From: Sorghum bicolor
Taxonomy: Eukaryota; Streptophyta; Magnoliopsida; Poales; Poaceae
Length of the DNA stretch: 64,000 nucleotides
Assembly (NCBI RefSeq): GCF_000003195.3
Contig: NC_012873.2
Location: forward strand, 10,315,894-10,379,893
Reading direction: 5' to 3'
The notes beneath the pieces were generated by a model. That model worked only from the letters and a program-made list of their open reading frames with translations, did not search any database and was not told the origin of the DNA. The position numbers and the translations under genes were made by a program. This document shows, one piece after another, positions 10,544 through 20,840 of the stretch; position 1 is the stretch's first letter, and each line of letters begins with the position of its first letter.

Positions 10544-11554
10544 CTAATGCTGGGGATCTACCGATGCACCTCTTTCAGCTGCTTCTGACGTCAAGACTTT
10601 GGCCTTTCCCTTAGCATCCAGCATGTTTGTTGGGAAGAGATGTTGATCAATTTTCATCGGCTTCTGAGTTTTGGAGCTGTCAAATTTGATCCTTCCAGAT
10701 TCTATAGCCGATTGCAGCTGCTGTCTAAAAACTTTACACTCATTAGTGTCGTGAGAAGTTGCATTGTGCCACTTACAATATTTCATCCTTTTCAATTCCT
10801 CAGCCGATGGGATCACATGATTGGGTGACAATTTGATTTGACCCTCTTGAAGTAGAAAGTCAAATATCCTATCGGCCTTAGTGATGTCAAACGCGAACTT
10901 CTCTGACTCTTTATGTCCAAAAAGACAAGACATCGGCTTTTTATTTTTCACCCATTCTGCCAAGCCGATGACTAGTTCTTCATCAGAGTCCGAGCTTGCA
11001 GCTTCATCCACAAATGATACCTTTTTATTCCATGCTCTTTTGGGCTCGAAAGGCTTGATATCTTGATCAGAAATTCTCTGCACCAAATGACTTAAGCTTT
11101 CAAACTCCTGAGACGCATACTTGTCCCTTATGTGCGGTAATAAACCCTGGAAAGCCAAATCGGCTAGCTGCCGATCGTCCAGAACCAGGCTATAGCATTT
11201 GTTCTTGACCTCCCGTATCCTTTGCACAAAACTTTCAACCGATTCATCATTGCGTTGCCTCAATTTGACCAAATCGGTGATCTTCTTCTCATGGACACCA
11301 GAAAAGAAATATTTGTGGAACTGCTTCTCTAGATCGGCCCAAGTAACCACTGAGTTGGGAGGTAATGATATAAACCAAGTAAAAGCCGATTCAGATAATG
11401 ATGACGAGAATAAGCGAACCCTTAACTCGTCCCTGTTAGCAGCTTCTCCGCACTGGATAATGAACCTGTTGACGTGTTCCATGGTTGACGTGTCATCCTG
11501 CCCAGAAAACTTGGTAAAATCTGGTACCTTGTACCGATTTGGAAGTGGGATCAA
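10544..11554 (-). CDS. Gypsy gag (capsid) protein
   Basis: A 336-residue frame opens with the segment IPLPNRYKVPDFTKFSGQDD and continues with the typical retrotransposon gag capsid region: ESAFTWFISLPPNSV, WADLEKQFHKYF, and LVKLRQRNDESVESFVQRIR. It forms the virus-like particle. The real start is upstream: an N-terminal part in another frame lies at 11556-11990, separated by a small insertion at about 11590-11630. Confidence 0.85.
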   Translation of the reverse strand: MIPLPNRYKVPDFTKFSGQDDTSTMEHVNRFIIQCGEAANRDELRVRLFSSSLSESAFTWFISLPPNSVVTWADLEKQFHKYFFSGVHEKKITDLVKLRQRNDESVESFVQRIREVKNKCYSLVLDDRQLADLAFQGLLPHIRDKYASQEFESLSHLVQRISDQDIKPFEPKRAWNKKVSFVDEAASSDSDEELVIGLAEWVKNKKPMSCLFGHKESEKFAFDITKADRIFDFLLQEGQIKLSPNHVIPSAEELKRMKYCKWHNATSHDTNECKVFRQQLQSAIESGRIKFDSSKTQKPMKIDQHLFPTNMLDAKGKAKVLTSEAAERGASVDPQH

Positions 11555-11555
11555 A

Positions 11556-11997
11556 TCATATGCGGGAGGATACGGTGTCCGATAAGAGTAAGTGTTGAGT
11601 TTGGGTTTTATCCCAAACCCTAAACCCTAAACTCTTATCGGCCCAATAAGCATCGGCATCTTGCCGATGAGGCGGTTGCGGATCCGGCACCTGCTGGTAA
11701 GCTTCCACGTGTCTGTGCGGCGTACGATCTGTATGGAACATTGGGTTAATCGTTTGGCCACCCACCTGTTGACCACCAAAGTGTTGTGCGCTGATCTGTT
11801 GTCCGATTTGCTGTCCAAGATTCATTGGCTGGTTAGGTAGTCCTTGATTATGGAACCCAGGGTAGATCTAGCCTTGCTCGTGATGATTCTGTTGGGGTGT
11901 TTGCGGAAAGACTTGCTGTCCAAGTCATCCACTATTAGCGTTCATCGGCATAGCTCCTGCGATGACTGGTAATTGGGCATCATCATTGAATTAACGT
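11556..11997 (-). pseudogene. Gag N-terminal remnant, cut off by the 5' LTR deletion
   Basis: The minus-strand reading gives a Gln/Gly/Pro-rich segment (MNLGQQIGQQISAQHFGGQQ) and, further upstream, more Gln- and Pro-rich sequence with an in-frame TAG near 11868. It runs directly into truncated LTR at 11998, so the start codon, leader and primer-binding site are gone. At its other end it is put out of frame with the capsid block by an insertion containing telomere-like repeats. Confidence 0.7.
11579..11641. repeat. Foldback insertion with two CCCTAAA telomere-like units in gag
   Basis: The outer arms are CCGATAAGAGT (left) and its complement ACTCTTATCGG (right). Between them sits GAGTTTGGGTTT followed by two CCCTAAA units and ACTC. 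The segment breaks the gag frame between the N-terminal and capsid parts. It looks like filler DNA from break repair; the origin is inference. Confidence 0.65.
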
Positions 11998-12467
11998 TTG
12001 TGTTTGATTGATTGATAGATGTCTCGATTACAAGGCCCTAGGGTCTACATTTATACCCTGCTCAAAAGAGCTACAACCAGACACGACTAGAATTCGAATT
12101 CTAAATTTAACAGAAGCCGTGTACAAAACAATTTAAATAACTAAGGAAAACATAAAACTATCCTGCCGTGACAATCTGGGACACTACCACGGATCAATTG
12201 GCAACCTCCAAGTCTTCCTTCCACGTCACCGACAGACTCCCCATCGGCAACGATCAGAACTGGTCATCGGCAGACTCCCCATCGGCAACGATCAAAACTG
12301 GTCATCGGCATAAACACATCACTACCCATGGACTTAGCCACATCCAGCTATCTCTTCATCGGCAACCACCCTTATCGGCAACTCTCTCGCAGACCAGCCA
12401 CTATTGCCCCTTCTCGCCGATCTACACTCTACCGATCCTAGGTACGTGTCCAAAAACGGTGTCAACA
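11998..12467 (-). repeat. 5' LTR of the gypsy element (right, truncated)
   Basis: Only the outer 470 bp survive, matching 1375-1844. The inner 276 bp expected from the left copy are missing, and the LTR is joined directly to gag-coding sequence with no primer-binding site between. The tandem 38-bp units are kept. Confidence 0.88.
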
Positions 12468-12472
12468 CTATC
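12468..12472. repeat. Target site duplication CTATC, right copy
   Basis: This is an exact match to 1094-1098. Together the two fix the insertion boundaries of the gypsy element. Confidence 0.85.
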
Positions 12473-12929
12473 TAAGAAAATGGACAAACAACTACAAACA
12501 TATGTCTCGTCTATCGACTCTGATGGCTTACGATATGTTCAGTTCATCTTCTAGAAAGTGTTTCCGCAACCAACGAAATACAACACCAACAAAAAAAAAG
12601 GTGAAATTTAAGGCTACTTTTTAAAATAGTATATTTTTCGCAGCACCCTGGATCATGCTATTGGCTTTTAGTAGTTTTCTTTTCCAAATGAGTGGAAATA
12701 GAGACCTTTGCTTTTAGAGTTGTTTCAAGTAGTGATACGGGGAGAGAGAGAGAGATTCAAATAGGTTATAACTTTTTCAAAACACATAAATATAGGTCAC
12801 AACAGCTTTTTCTAAGCTCACGGCTGAACAAATAGAACCCAAAATCATCGTTAAGTTCATTTCAAAGCCCGTTATGCTAGCTGTTGAGCAAAGCCCGTTC
12901 TCGTATATATATGCTAGCTGTTGAGCAAA
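12473..12929. other. Intergenic flank to the right of the gypsy element
   Basis: This is AT-rich sequence with a short GA run near 12745. A word of about 20 bp (GCTAGCTGTTGAGCAAA) occurs twice, near 12878 and 12912, as a local duplication. No gene was found. Confidence 0.4.
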
Positions 12930-13087
12930 CCATGCATCATTATCGGAGACACGCTCCTTGTCGACTGTCGTACGTTTTGCCAAGTGCAATTTATCGGATA
13001 CTCAGCAAAGGGGCAATTTACCGAGTATCGCCCTCGGCAAAGAGAAGCACACGGCAAATCGATAGTTTGGCTAATGCCAGACACTAG
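12930..13087. mobile_element. CACTA-like remnant, left part
   Basis: It carries subterminal words of CACTA elements (CCCTCGGCAAAG and variants such as ACTCAGCAAAG) and runs up to the ACTAG target site of the solo LTR. Joining it in thought to 15103 gives a continuous phrase CACTAGGCAAA, so the LTR inserted into pre-existing CACTA sequence. Confidence 0.6.
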
Positions 13088-15102
13088 TGAAAGGTCCAAA
13101 AGGCTAGAGGGGGAGTGTGAATAGCCTATTTAAAATTTCTACAAACTTCAACTAGACAAGTTGATTAGTAAAACAAAAGGCGAAGCTATTCTAGCATTAG
13201 CACAACTAAGCTATGCAAGCCACCTACACAAGTCTAGCAAGGAAGCTAAACACTAGTTACAACAAGAAAGCATAACTAGAAGCTTGCTACACTCTAAACA
13301 AGAAAGCTAAGCTAAACAAGCTACACAACTAGCAAGGTATGCACATAAGTAAAGGAGAGGGGAGTGATTGTTATACCAGCGTTGTATAGTAGAAATATAG
13401 CCAATCAATCAATCACAATTACAAGAGAATCCTCGGCAAGAGATGACACAAGATTTTTTTACTGAGGTTCACTTGCTTCCCGGCAAGCTAGTCCTCATTG
13501 TGGCGATACACCCACTTGATGGATCACGACCTAATTGGCAATCCAAAGGCAAACCCTCAGCAATCCCACGGGCAATCCACTCACAAGATGGGGATCCTCC
13601 AAGCCACGAGCACTCCACTAGAGTAGCCAACTGCGATCTCCCACGGGGAAGGCTCAAGAACCCCTCACAAAACACTTGATGAGGCTCGAAACAATCTCCA
13701 ATCATGAGCTCAACACCACCGCTGCTCCAAACCGTCTAGGATGTCAGGAAACACCCAAGAGTAACACGGAATCCACAGCAAACTCAAGAATCAAGTGCCA
13801 CTAGATGCAACTCTCAATGCAATGCACTTGAATCTCACTCGATCTCACTAGGATTAGCAATCAAGCAAGGAGAAGAGTGGAGGGAGTGTTCTCTAGCTCA
13901 ATGTATGCCTCAAGTAATCAAATGTGCAAGAGTCAGCCTCCCAAAGCCGGCGACCTTCTATTTAGAAGCCCCCTCAACAAAAGAGCCATTGGCCACTTTC
14001 ATTGGGATGAAAATCGGGGGCACCGAACGCTACCAAGGTACCACCGGACGCTCGACCCCCTACGTCCGATGCTCTGAGGTTGGCCACATGTCCTCCTTTG
14101 AATCTCGCGCGTCAAACTCTAATGGTCACCTGCGGACCACCGTACGCGACCAAGTGAGCACCGGACGCGTCCGATACTCAACGGTCCCGTGCACAGAGAG
14201 TTCTGCAAACAAGCGATGTCACCGGACTCGAAGCACTGGACGGTCCGGTGCTCACCGGACTCGTGCGCAGAGAGGGTTGCAAAACACCCTCACACCGGAC
14301 GCACACCACCGGACGCACCCAGAGCGTCCAGTGCTCTCAGTCAGACACCCTCTGCTTAAGTCATGCCACACCGGATGCATGAACAGGAAACACCCTGCGT
14401 CCGGTGTAGTGCGTCCGTTGCTGAACCCTAACAGGGTCAAGCACTGACAGCACACCGGACACTATGGACAGCGTCCGGTGCCTCCGCGCTCTGTGTCCGG
14501 TGAGTGTTTCTTAAAGAGAAAACACTCCCGCGACTTCTCCAAATTTTCCACTGGCGCAATAGAAAATATACACTTATTTTTCTCAAAAGCGTCGAATCCC
14601 GCCGAGAGGAACTCAAACCTCTCTCAACCCTAGGAACCACCTCCTTTGCAAAAGTGCTAACACCAACAAGTGTCCACCACCAAAGTGCATGTATGTTAGC
14701 TTTTCACAAACATTTTCACCAAAAGGAGTTAAGTTAGCACTTTACTAGATCTTAATGCATATGCTCAATATATGGACCTAGTAGCACTTGATTCGAGAGA
14801 TTACCGTGATTTCCCCTCTTGATAGTCGGCTATCTATCCTAAATCTAGCTAATCACTTCTCTACTCAACTAAGAATGGCAAAAGTAAAATTCTATGTTTA
14901 TACCTTTGCCTTGATAACTTTGCTCCTCGTCTATCACCATGATCTTCACTTCATGCTTCATCCCTTTGTGATCATATGGCCACCTTTCTATGCCACCATG
15001 CACCTTCATCACATGTGTTGCTATGCCTAACTCAAATCACTTAAAACACAAGGCATTAGCAACTTGGTGTCATTAATTACCAAAACCAAACTTGAGCTTT
15101 CA
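13088..15102. mobile_element. Solo LTR (2,015 bp) with a perfect 5-bp target duplication
   Basis: The unit begins TGAAAGGTCC and ends GAGCTTTCA, giving TG...CA and the short inverted terminus TGAAAG/CTTTCA. It is flanked by ACTAG on both sides (13083-13087 and 15103-15107). No second LTR, internal region or retroviral-type protein is visible, so recombination between two LTRs of one element is the simplest origin. Positions 14041-14520 are GC-rich and packed with CCGGAC and its complement GTCCGG. The family was not identified. Confidence 0.8.
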
Positions 15103-15185
15103 ACTAGGCAAACCTGGTCACTCGACAAATCAGTTGTTTGCCTAGTGTGCGGTACTAGGCAAAGCAAGGTACTCGGCAAAACTAC
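15103..15185. mobile_element. CACTA-like remnant, right part
   Basis: Words such as TACTCGGCAAAAC and TAGGCAAAGC continue the CACTA-type sequence interrupted by the solo LTR. The outer terminus is not clear. Confidence 0.5.
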
Positions 15186-15640
15186 TGTTAAGATGTGTAT
15201 GTGATGTTAGTGATATATATATGTTGTTGATGGTATATATGAGATGTTTGTAATGTCTGTTACATATATATTCTGTTTGTTTGGATGGAATGTAAAAAAT
15301 AAATAAATAAAGATATTTCTGGTGGAGCTCAAAATTATGACTTCGTCTGCTTCACCCTTCTCTCGCGGTTCATTTTCCACCTCGAAACCTGGAACAACTC
15401 CACTCTCGAAACCTAGAACAACTCCACTCTCAACTTCACTGTACAATTCCAAACAATAGTGTTGTAGTGTTTGTGACAAGGATTTGAAGCTATCGAAAAT
15501 TGTATAAAAACTGCCTTATTATCTCTTTTCTTCCTTCCTTCCTTCTTCTTCTTCTAGTTCCCAAGCATTCACTGCAACACACTAGTTCAAAGAGCAAATT
15601 AATTTGAGCGACTCAAAAACACATTTGTACCATGGTACTA
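15186..15640. other. Intergenic, no gene seen
   Basis: This stretch contains short AT-rich runs and a CTT-rich tract near 15527-15555. Possible reading frames here have no recognisable domain and are of low complexity. Confidence 0.4.
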
Positions 15641-15784
15641 CACTTCCTCCGTTTTAAATTATGAGACATTTTATTTTTTCTAGGCGTATAAGTTTTAATA
15701 TGTATCTAAATATACAGTATTTCTATGCACATAGTAAAATTTATAAAAAAAGTCAAAGTATCTTATAATTTGAAATGGAGATAG
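15641..15784. mobile_element. Stowaway-like MITE
   Basis: The ends are imperfect inverted repeats (CTTCCTCCGTTTTAAATT and AATTTGAAATGGAGATAG) and TA flanks both sides, as expected of Tc1/mariner MITEs. Confidence 0.75.
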
Positions 15785-16393
15785 TACTAATGAATAATGC
15801 ATACTTCTCCTTACAAAAGCGTTAGCTAACCTTTTTATTTGATGCAGAATCAGCGAATCAAAGATGCATGATTGCTAAGAATCGGTGAATGATTTCTAAG
15901 AAAGCAAACCCATGTTATTTTAGGGAAAGAAGAAGGTCGATGAGTGCCGTATTGGCCGACATGAGCTGACGTGTTTGGGCCAAAGAGAGGCAAAAGGCAA
16001 AAGGCCACAGCTAGCTGTTTCTTCCTGATCAGCCCGGTCGTGGTACATTCACAATAGCTGCTGGCCCTGGAAGCCCAATTTTCTACACGGTGTCGTGGGC
16101 TAAAACATACTACGGTCCAGTTTGCTTGGGTTTCCACGGGCTTCTGCACTATTATTTTGATGAAGCAGTGGAAATCAATAAAAAAAAGGATTGCTTTTAG
16201 TAAGTAAATTTTAAAATCTGTCCATTTATCATTTGAAAAACAAACTGATTTACAAATTGGTTTCTCATAAGCAAACAATTGCGAATGCTCTGATGAGAAA
16301 TAAGTCCTTGCAATCAGCGGCAAAGCCTGACGTAAAACAAAAGAGGGGCAAAACAACAACAATGAATGTACTAATGCCTCAGCTTGGTGCTAA
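15785..16393. other. Intergenic, no convincing gene
   Basis: A minus-strand frame of 170 codons (15850-16362) is open, but it has no recognisable domain, no splice context and a composition like its flanks. I do not call it a gene. Confidence 0.4.
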
Positions 16394-16621
16394 GGCCTTG
16401 TTTAGTTGACAAATTTTTTGGTTTCGGGTACTGTAGCATTTTGTTTGTATTTGGTAATTATTGTCCAACCATGAATTAATTAAGCTCAAAAGATATGTCT
16501 CGTAAATTACAGATAAACTGAACAATTAACTATTTTTTATCTATATTTAATGTCTTATGTATGTGCCGCAAGATTCGATGTGACGGGAAATCTTAAAAAA
16601 ATTTAGAAACTAAATCAAGCC
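16394..16621. mobile_element. Tourist-like MITE, copy 1
   Basis: It begins GGCCTTGTTTAG and ends with the decayed complement CTAAATCAAGCC. TAA flanks both ends. The internal TGTAGCA and TTCGATGTGACGG blocks are shared with the other copies in the window. Confidence 0.8.
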
Positions 16622-16712
16622 TAAATGAACTAACTGTAGCCTAGCTTTAGGCCTTGTTTAGCCCAGCTTCACGGTTCGCCGCTTCGCCTCCAAGAGGCTC
16701 TGCCAGTGTTTA

Positions 16713-16944
16713 GGCCTTATTTAGTTATCAAAATTTTTTAAGATCTTCTGCCACATCGGATCTTTAGACGCATACATAGAACATTAAATATAGATAAAAG
16801 AAATAACTAGTTAGATAGTTTGACTGTAATTTATGAGACAAATTTTTTAAGTCTAGTTAATCTATGATTGGACAATAATTGTCAAATACAAACAAAAATG
16901 CTACAGTAATCAAAGCCAAAAATTTTCTCCAACTAAACAAGGCC
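16713..16944. mobile_element. Tourist-like MITE, copy 2
   Basis: The ends are GGCCTTATTTAGTT and AACTAAACAAGGCC, flanked by TTA. The inner sequence is in the opposite orientation to copy 1. A partial third terminus (GGCCTTGTTTAG) lies between them near 16652. Confidence 0.82.
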
Positions 16945-19900
16945 TTACAGTCCCTCGAACGTGGGTTTATCAAGCGCTGTCACACTCCCAACCCTATCCG
17001 TCGTCGCCTCCCATCACCACCCAGGCGACACGCCACCTTCCTCACCCACCACCAACCCTGCCGGCCCAATCTGTTGCAAGGGGTTTAGAGTTCGGGGAGG
17101 CAGCAAACCCCCTAACCCGCTTTAAGGATGAGAACGGTATCCACGGTTCTTCTCTAGTGTAACCAAATAAAAAAAATAAGAAAAAAAATTATATATTTAA
17201 TTTATTAAATTACACTAGAAAAAAACTGCGGGTCTACGGTCTCCATTTAGAGGGTCATGTCCATCCTTAACCCGCCTCCAGCGAAGGTGACACCGGTGTG
17301 CGGTCTTGCGACTCGCGAGTGTGCGAGACTGTCACCTATTAGAGTTTGCACTTAATTAAACTAGCGTCCAGCACAAAGTAAGTACGAGCAATAACGCTCT
17401 CTAGCTTATCTTTCAGAGTGGATGATGACCTATACTTGTGCAAGTGAAATCCTTGGACGTTGCTGTTCCACAAAGCAATCGGCCAACGTAAACACGACTA
17501 GGATCTATTTAGATTCTTATTAATAATGCTATAATAGCTAATAGAATTAGTAAGGAGTGAAACCAAACAGGGGGCAGGAGCACTAATAGCTAATAGAATT
17601 AGTAAGGATGAAACCAAACAGGCCAATGCGTTCTCCACGGTTTTACTTTACCGTACGTTCTCCACGGAAGCAAGCTGAAAAGCCTATCGATCGGTTGCAT
17701 TGCAGCGCACAACACAAGTGGCGCGCGTCTCATCATCAACCGGCTTTTTTCTGCCCTTTTCTTTGCAATGCAGCCGGTGGATCGTCAGTTACGCTGTCTG
17801 CAGAGCCACCGCCCAGTCTATAAAAGCAAAGCAGATCACCCCTCCAGTCCTGATGCCTCAGCCGTGCGTTGTGTTGCTTCCGTGATCTGTTCAGTTTTTT
17901 TTTTTAATAAAGCAAAGCAGACTCATCAGAATGTTATAGTACTCCGTCGCTTTTTGCCCCTCTCCTGAGACGTGTGCTAATCTCATTCTGTTTCACTCTG
18001 CGATACGCATGCAAAGATCTGTTCTGATTCAAGCGACTCGAGTTAATTTTCTCACTTACTTTTTTTCGGACACTTTTAGTAAGGGACATGGTGCTACTAT
18101 ATTCTGATGAAATTTAGTCTTTTTATGTTCCACCTATGTCAGATGTTGTATTACTGCAAATCCAAGCCTTCTATCTCGGTCTTATGCCCTTCTCCACTTT
18201 TTTTTAAAAAAAAGAAAACTCTTTGGAGACACTTTACTACACGTACACATTTTATAGTTTGGCTGGAAGCTTCATGTTGTAATATAAATCGTGGAACTTC
18301 TGTTCAGCCTCCGCCCCCCTCGTGGGGGCGAGCAATGGTGCGGGGTGACCAACTCAATTAATATGATTACTATTCCAAAACATAAGATACTCATAACACA
18401 TGCTCATCAATCACCAAATTGTGGCCTAGATGGGTAGTGAACAAAGAGAGAGAGAGAGAGATCGAGGGAAGGGAGAGGGAATGAGAGTGAGAGCTAGAGA
18501 TAAAGATAGAGGAGTGTGGAGATATAGAAGTGGAACGGCTGAATGGGGGAAAATATAGAGTTGACCAAATTTAAGTGTATCCGATTAAAATTTCTGGTCT
18601 AGTGGCTTTTTCATCGTTGCTAAAGGTAAAAACCTACAATGGTACTAATATCATTCGTTTTCAATACATAGAGGCGATGGTTATCATTGCCTTTATGTGA
18701 AAGCACGATGTTAGTACCATCACACACAATGATACGTCTTTTCTTTTTTCCAAACTAACATGGATAACTTAATCATGCCGGTTTTAAAACAACTGATATA
18801 TTTTCTGTTTATGTAGCTTTTATCCATTGTGGCGAGCCAATTCGGCTCACTTAATCTAGCGAGGAAAAGAAGTTAGAGGTTGATCTAGGAGTCTACCACT
18901 TTTGTTTACGACTCGTGGAGAAATTAAAGAAAAGTTAGAGGTTGGTCGACGACCTTGGGGCCTCGGATATGCTGATATGCATATGACTAGACACGCAATA
19001 CTTGGGCACTAAGTAATATGCCACATACATGCAACGAAGAGGCGATGATTGTTTGATTGATGCACAGTAGTACTGCTCCTCTGCTCGACTGGTGGTCAAC
19101 GATAATGATTTGTCTGGTACTTAAGTGGCTTTACGAGGATTGAGCTCCTTTTATTTTTTTTCCCCTTCTTTCCACGATGATGATCTTTTAAAGGTAAAAC
19201 TAAAACTCACTCGTGTAACTCGATGGCCATCGGCCAGCATGACATGTACAGTACATATAGCCCATGGGGAATGGAATGATCACACAATCATCGCGGGATT
19301 TCCCCATATCATCCGTTTACAGGTGCGCCTCTCGCAAATCGCAAGAGTTGGAAGTGAAAACGCTGTGAAAAAAGAGAAAAAGTAGCCCCACAGACAGTGA
19401 CAAACACAACTTTGGTCGGATGGATGATGATGGACAAACAAAGGAACATGCCATTATTCATTTATACTCCTCGTCAATCATAATAAGCTAGGGAACTTTA
19501 GCTTTAACAAGGAGCATGCATGTATAGACGATAAAATTCTCCTTCTGATTATGTTTAAAATATAGACCTGCATTTTGAAACAGAGGAAGGGTAACGTAAA
19601 TACAGAAGGTGACTGCATATGTAAACTTTTCTGAATCCCTATTCTTGCTGATAAAATTCTCCTTCTGATTAAACAATCACCAAACCAAAAGTGTCACCAT
19701 CATCATCACTCTGAACTAATCAAAGGAAAAGTGAGCCAGCGATCGAGGTCAAAGCAAATTGTTCGTAAATGGGAATTGTGGGCCGCTATTTGTTTTTTCC
19801 CTATCACTTATCTTTGTTTCAATAAACAATGCATCTAATATGTATAACATCTGTTTCAAATTGTAGGCTGTTTTTACCTTTTTACGTGTATGATATATTT

Positions 19901-20230
19901 TTTTTGCTATATGTGCCTAGACATACAATATGTATGATGCATATAGTAAAACCTATAAGCTTATTCGCTCGTCTGAAAAGCCACGGTTAAAAATACCGTT
20001 TGCTGATTTGTTCCGAGAAAAAGACATTGATAAATGACTAACAGATTCGACAGATCATAAACTCAATGAACAAGGTCTATATATCTAAAAAAAAATCAAA
20101 ATGATGAAAGCCTAAAGTTAACCATGACTCTAGACTATTCCTCCAAAGTGATGATCACTCACTTTTCTACACCCGTCTAGCTAGTGACAAAGCAGATGGG
20201 TAATTAGGCCAGCCAAATGCAGCATTGCTT
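16945..20230. other. Gene-poor region upstream of the callose synthase gene
   Basis: No coding exon is convincing. Visible structure: a segment with TAATAGCTAATAGAATTAG duplicated near 17528 and 17586; a TATA-like TCTATAAAAGC at 17817 with no gene behind it; a GA microsatellite near 18446-18461; a short foldback near 18640-18712 (GGTACTAATATC and GATGTTAGTACC); and a 17-bp phrase GATAAAATTCTCCTTCT duplicated at 19529 and 19650. Confidence 0.45.
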
Positions 20231-20237
20231 AGTGGTC

Positions 20238-20245
20238 TATAAAAA
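20238..20245 (+). promoter_or_regulatory. Putative TATA box of the callose synthase gene
   Basis: The sequence TATAAAAA lies about 600 bp before the start codon at 20841. It is followed by A-rich leader-like sequence and a CCAAAG hexamer run at 20686-20706. Position and motif make it a plausible core promoter; no transcript evidence is available. Confidence 0.4.
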
Positions 20246-20685
20246 AGCACTCTACCCACCTAAAGACACCCCACACACCCAGATCAAGCAAAGCAAGCAG
20301 AGATAAAGAAAAGCACGAAGAAAAGACGGCCATGCCGTTGCCGTGTGTAAAGAGTTCAGGATCAAATCCCACGCACTTGCCAGTCACCACTGCTCTACAG
20401 TGTACACCACATAGCAGTAAACCAAGCAAAGGGGCCGTTGCCATGCCAACCCCACCTCCGAACGTTCAAAAAGCCGTCCCCGTTCCCTCCCTCCACCACC
20501 ACCTTTTCCCGCACTCGCCCTGGCTTCGCCTCCTCCGCGCTTCCCGTCTTCCTCCGCCCCACCCACCAAATCCCCAAGCGCAGGCGATCGATCGCCAAAA
20601 GGCAAAAGCCGCCCGCGGCCCGCCTCGATCTGCGCCCGCCGCAGAAAAGCGGTAAAGCTTAGCGGCGAAGGCGATCGCCATACCC

Positions 20686-20710
20686 AAAGCCAAAGCCAAA
20701 GCCAAAGCGG
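20686..20710 (+). repeat. CCAAAG hexamer run in the 5' leader
   Basis: About four tandem CCAAAG units lie upstream of the callose synthase start codon, in the presumed 5' UTR. Confidence 0.7.
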
Positions 20711-20840
20711 GAGAGGCGATAAAAGCCCGCGCGATCGCGATGGCGCTGCTGACTGCTGCTGGCCCTGCCGCCGCCGCAGTGGCCTCGTCCTCGTCCTCGT
20801 CCTCGTCCTACTCTCCTCCTCCGTGCCGCGCGGAGGAACG

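Larger units (their letters stand above)
1099..12467 (-). mobile_element. Ty3/gypsy (Tat-like) LTR retrotransposon with an antisense gene, defective
   Basis: The element is flanked by the perfect 5-bp duplication CTATC (1094-1098 and 12468-12472). The outer ends begin TG and end CA. On the minus strand the order is gag, aspartic protease, reverse transcriptase, RNase H, a second RNase H, then integrase. The second RNase H is a hallmark of the Tat lineage (Ogre, Retand, RIRE2, Grande and related). Between integrase and the left (3') LTR lies about 3.3 kb carrying a plus-strand, intron-containing gene, matching the known habit of Tat elements of holding extra or antisense ORFs there. The element cannot be autonomous: the inner 276 bp of the 5' LTR, the primer-binding site and the start of gag are missing, and the ORFs contain several stops and frameshifts. 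Confidence 0.93.

Noticed and set aside
15850..16362. Minus-strand frame of 170 codons
   Set aside because: No recognisable domain, and composition equal to the flanking intergenic sequence.
17817..17830. TATA-like box TCTATAAAAGC
   Set aside because: No coding exon or clear transcript structure follows it within 2 kb.
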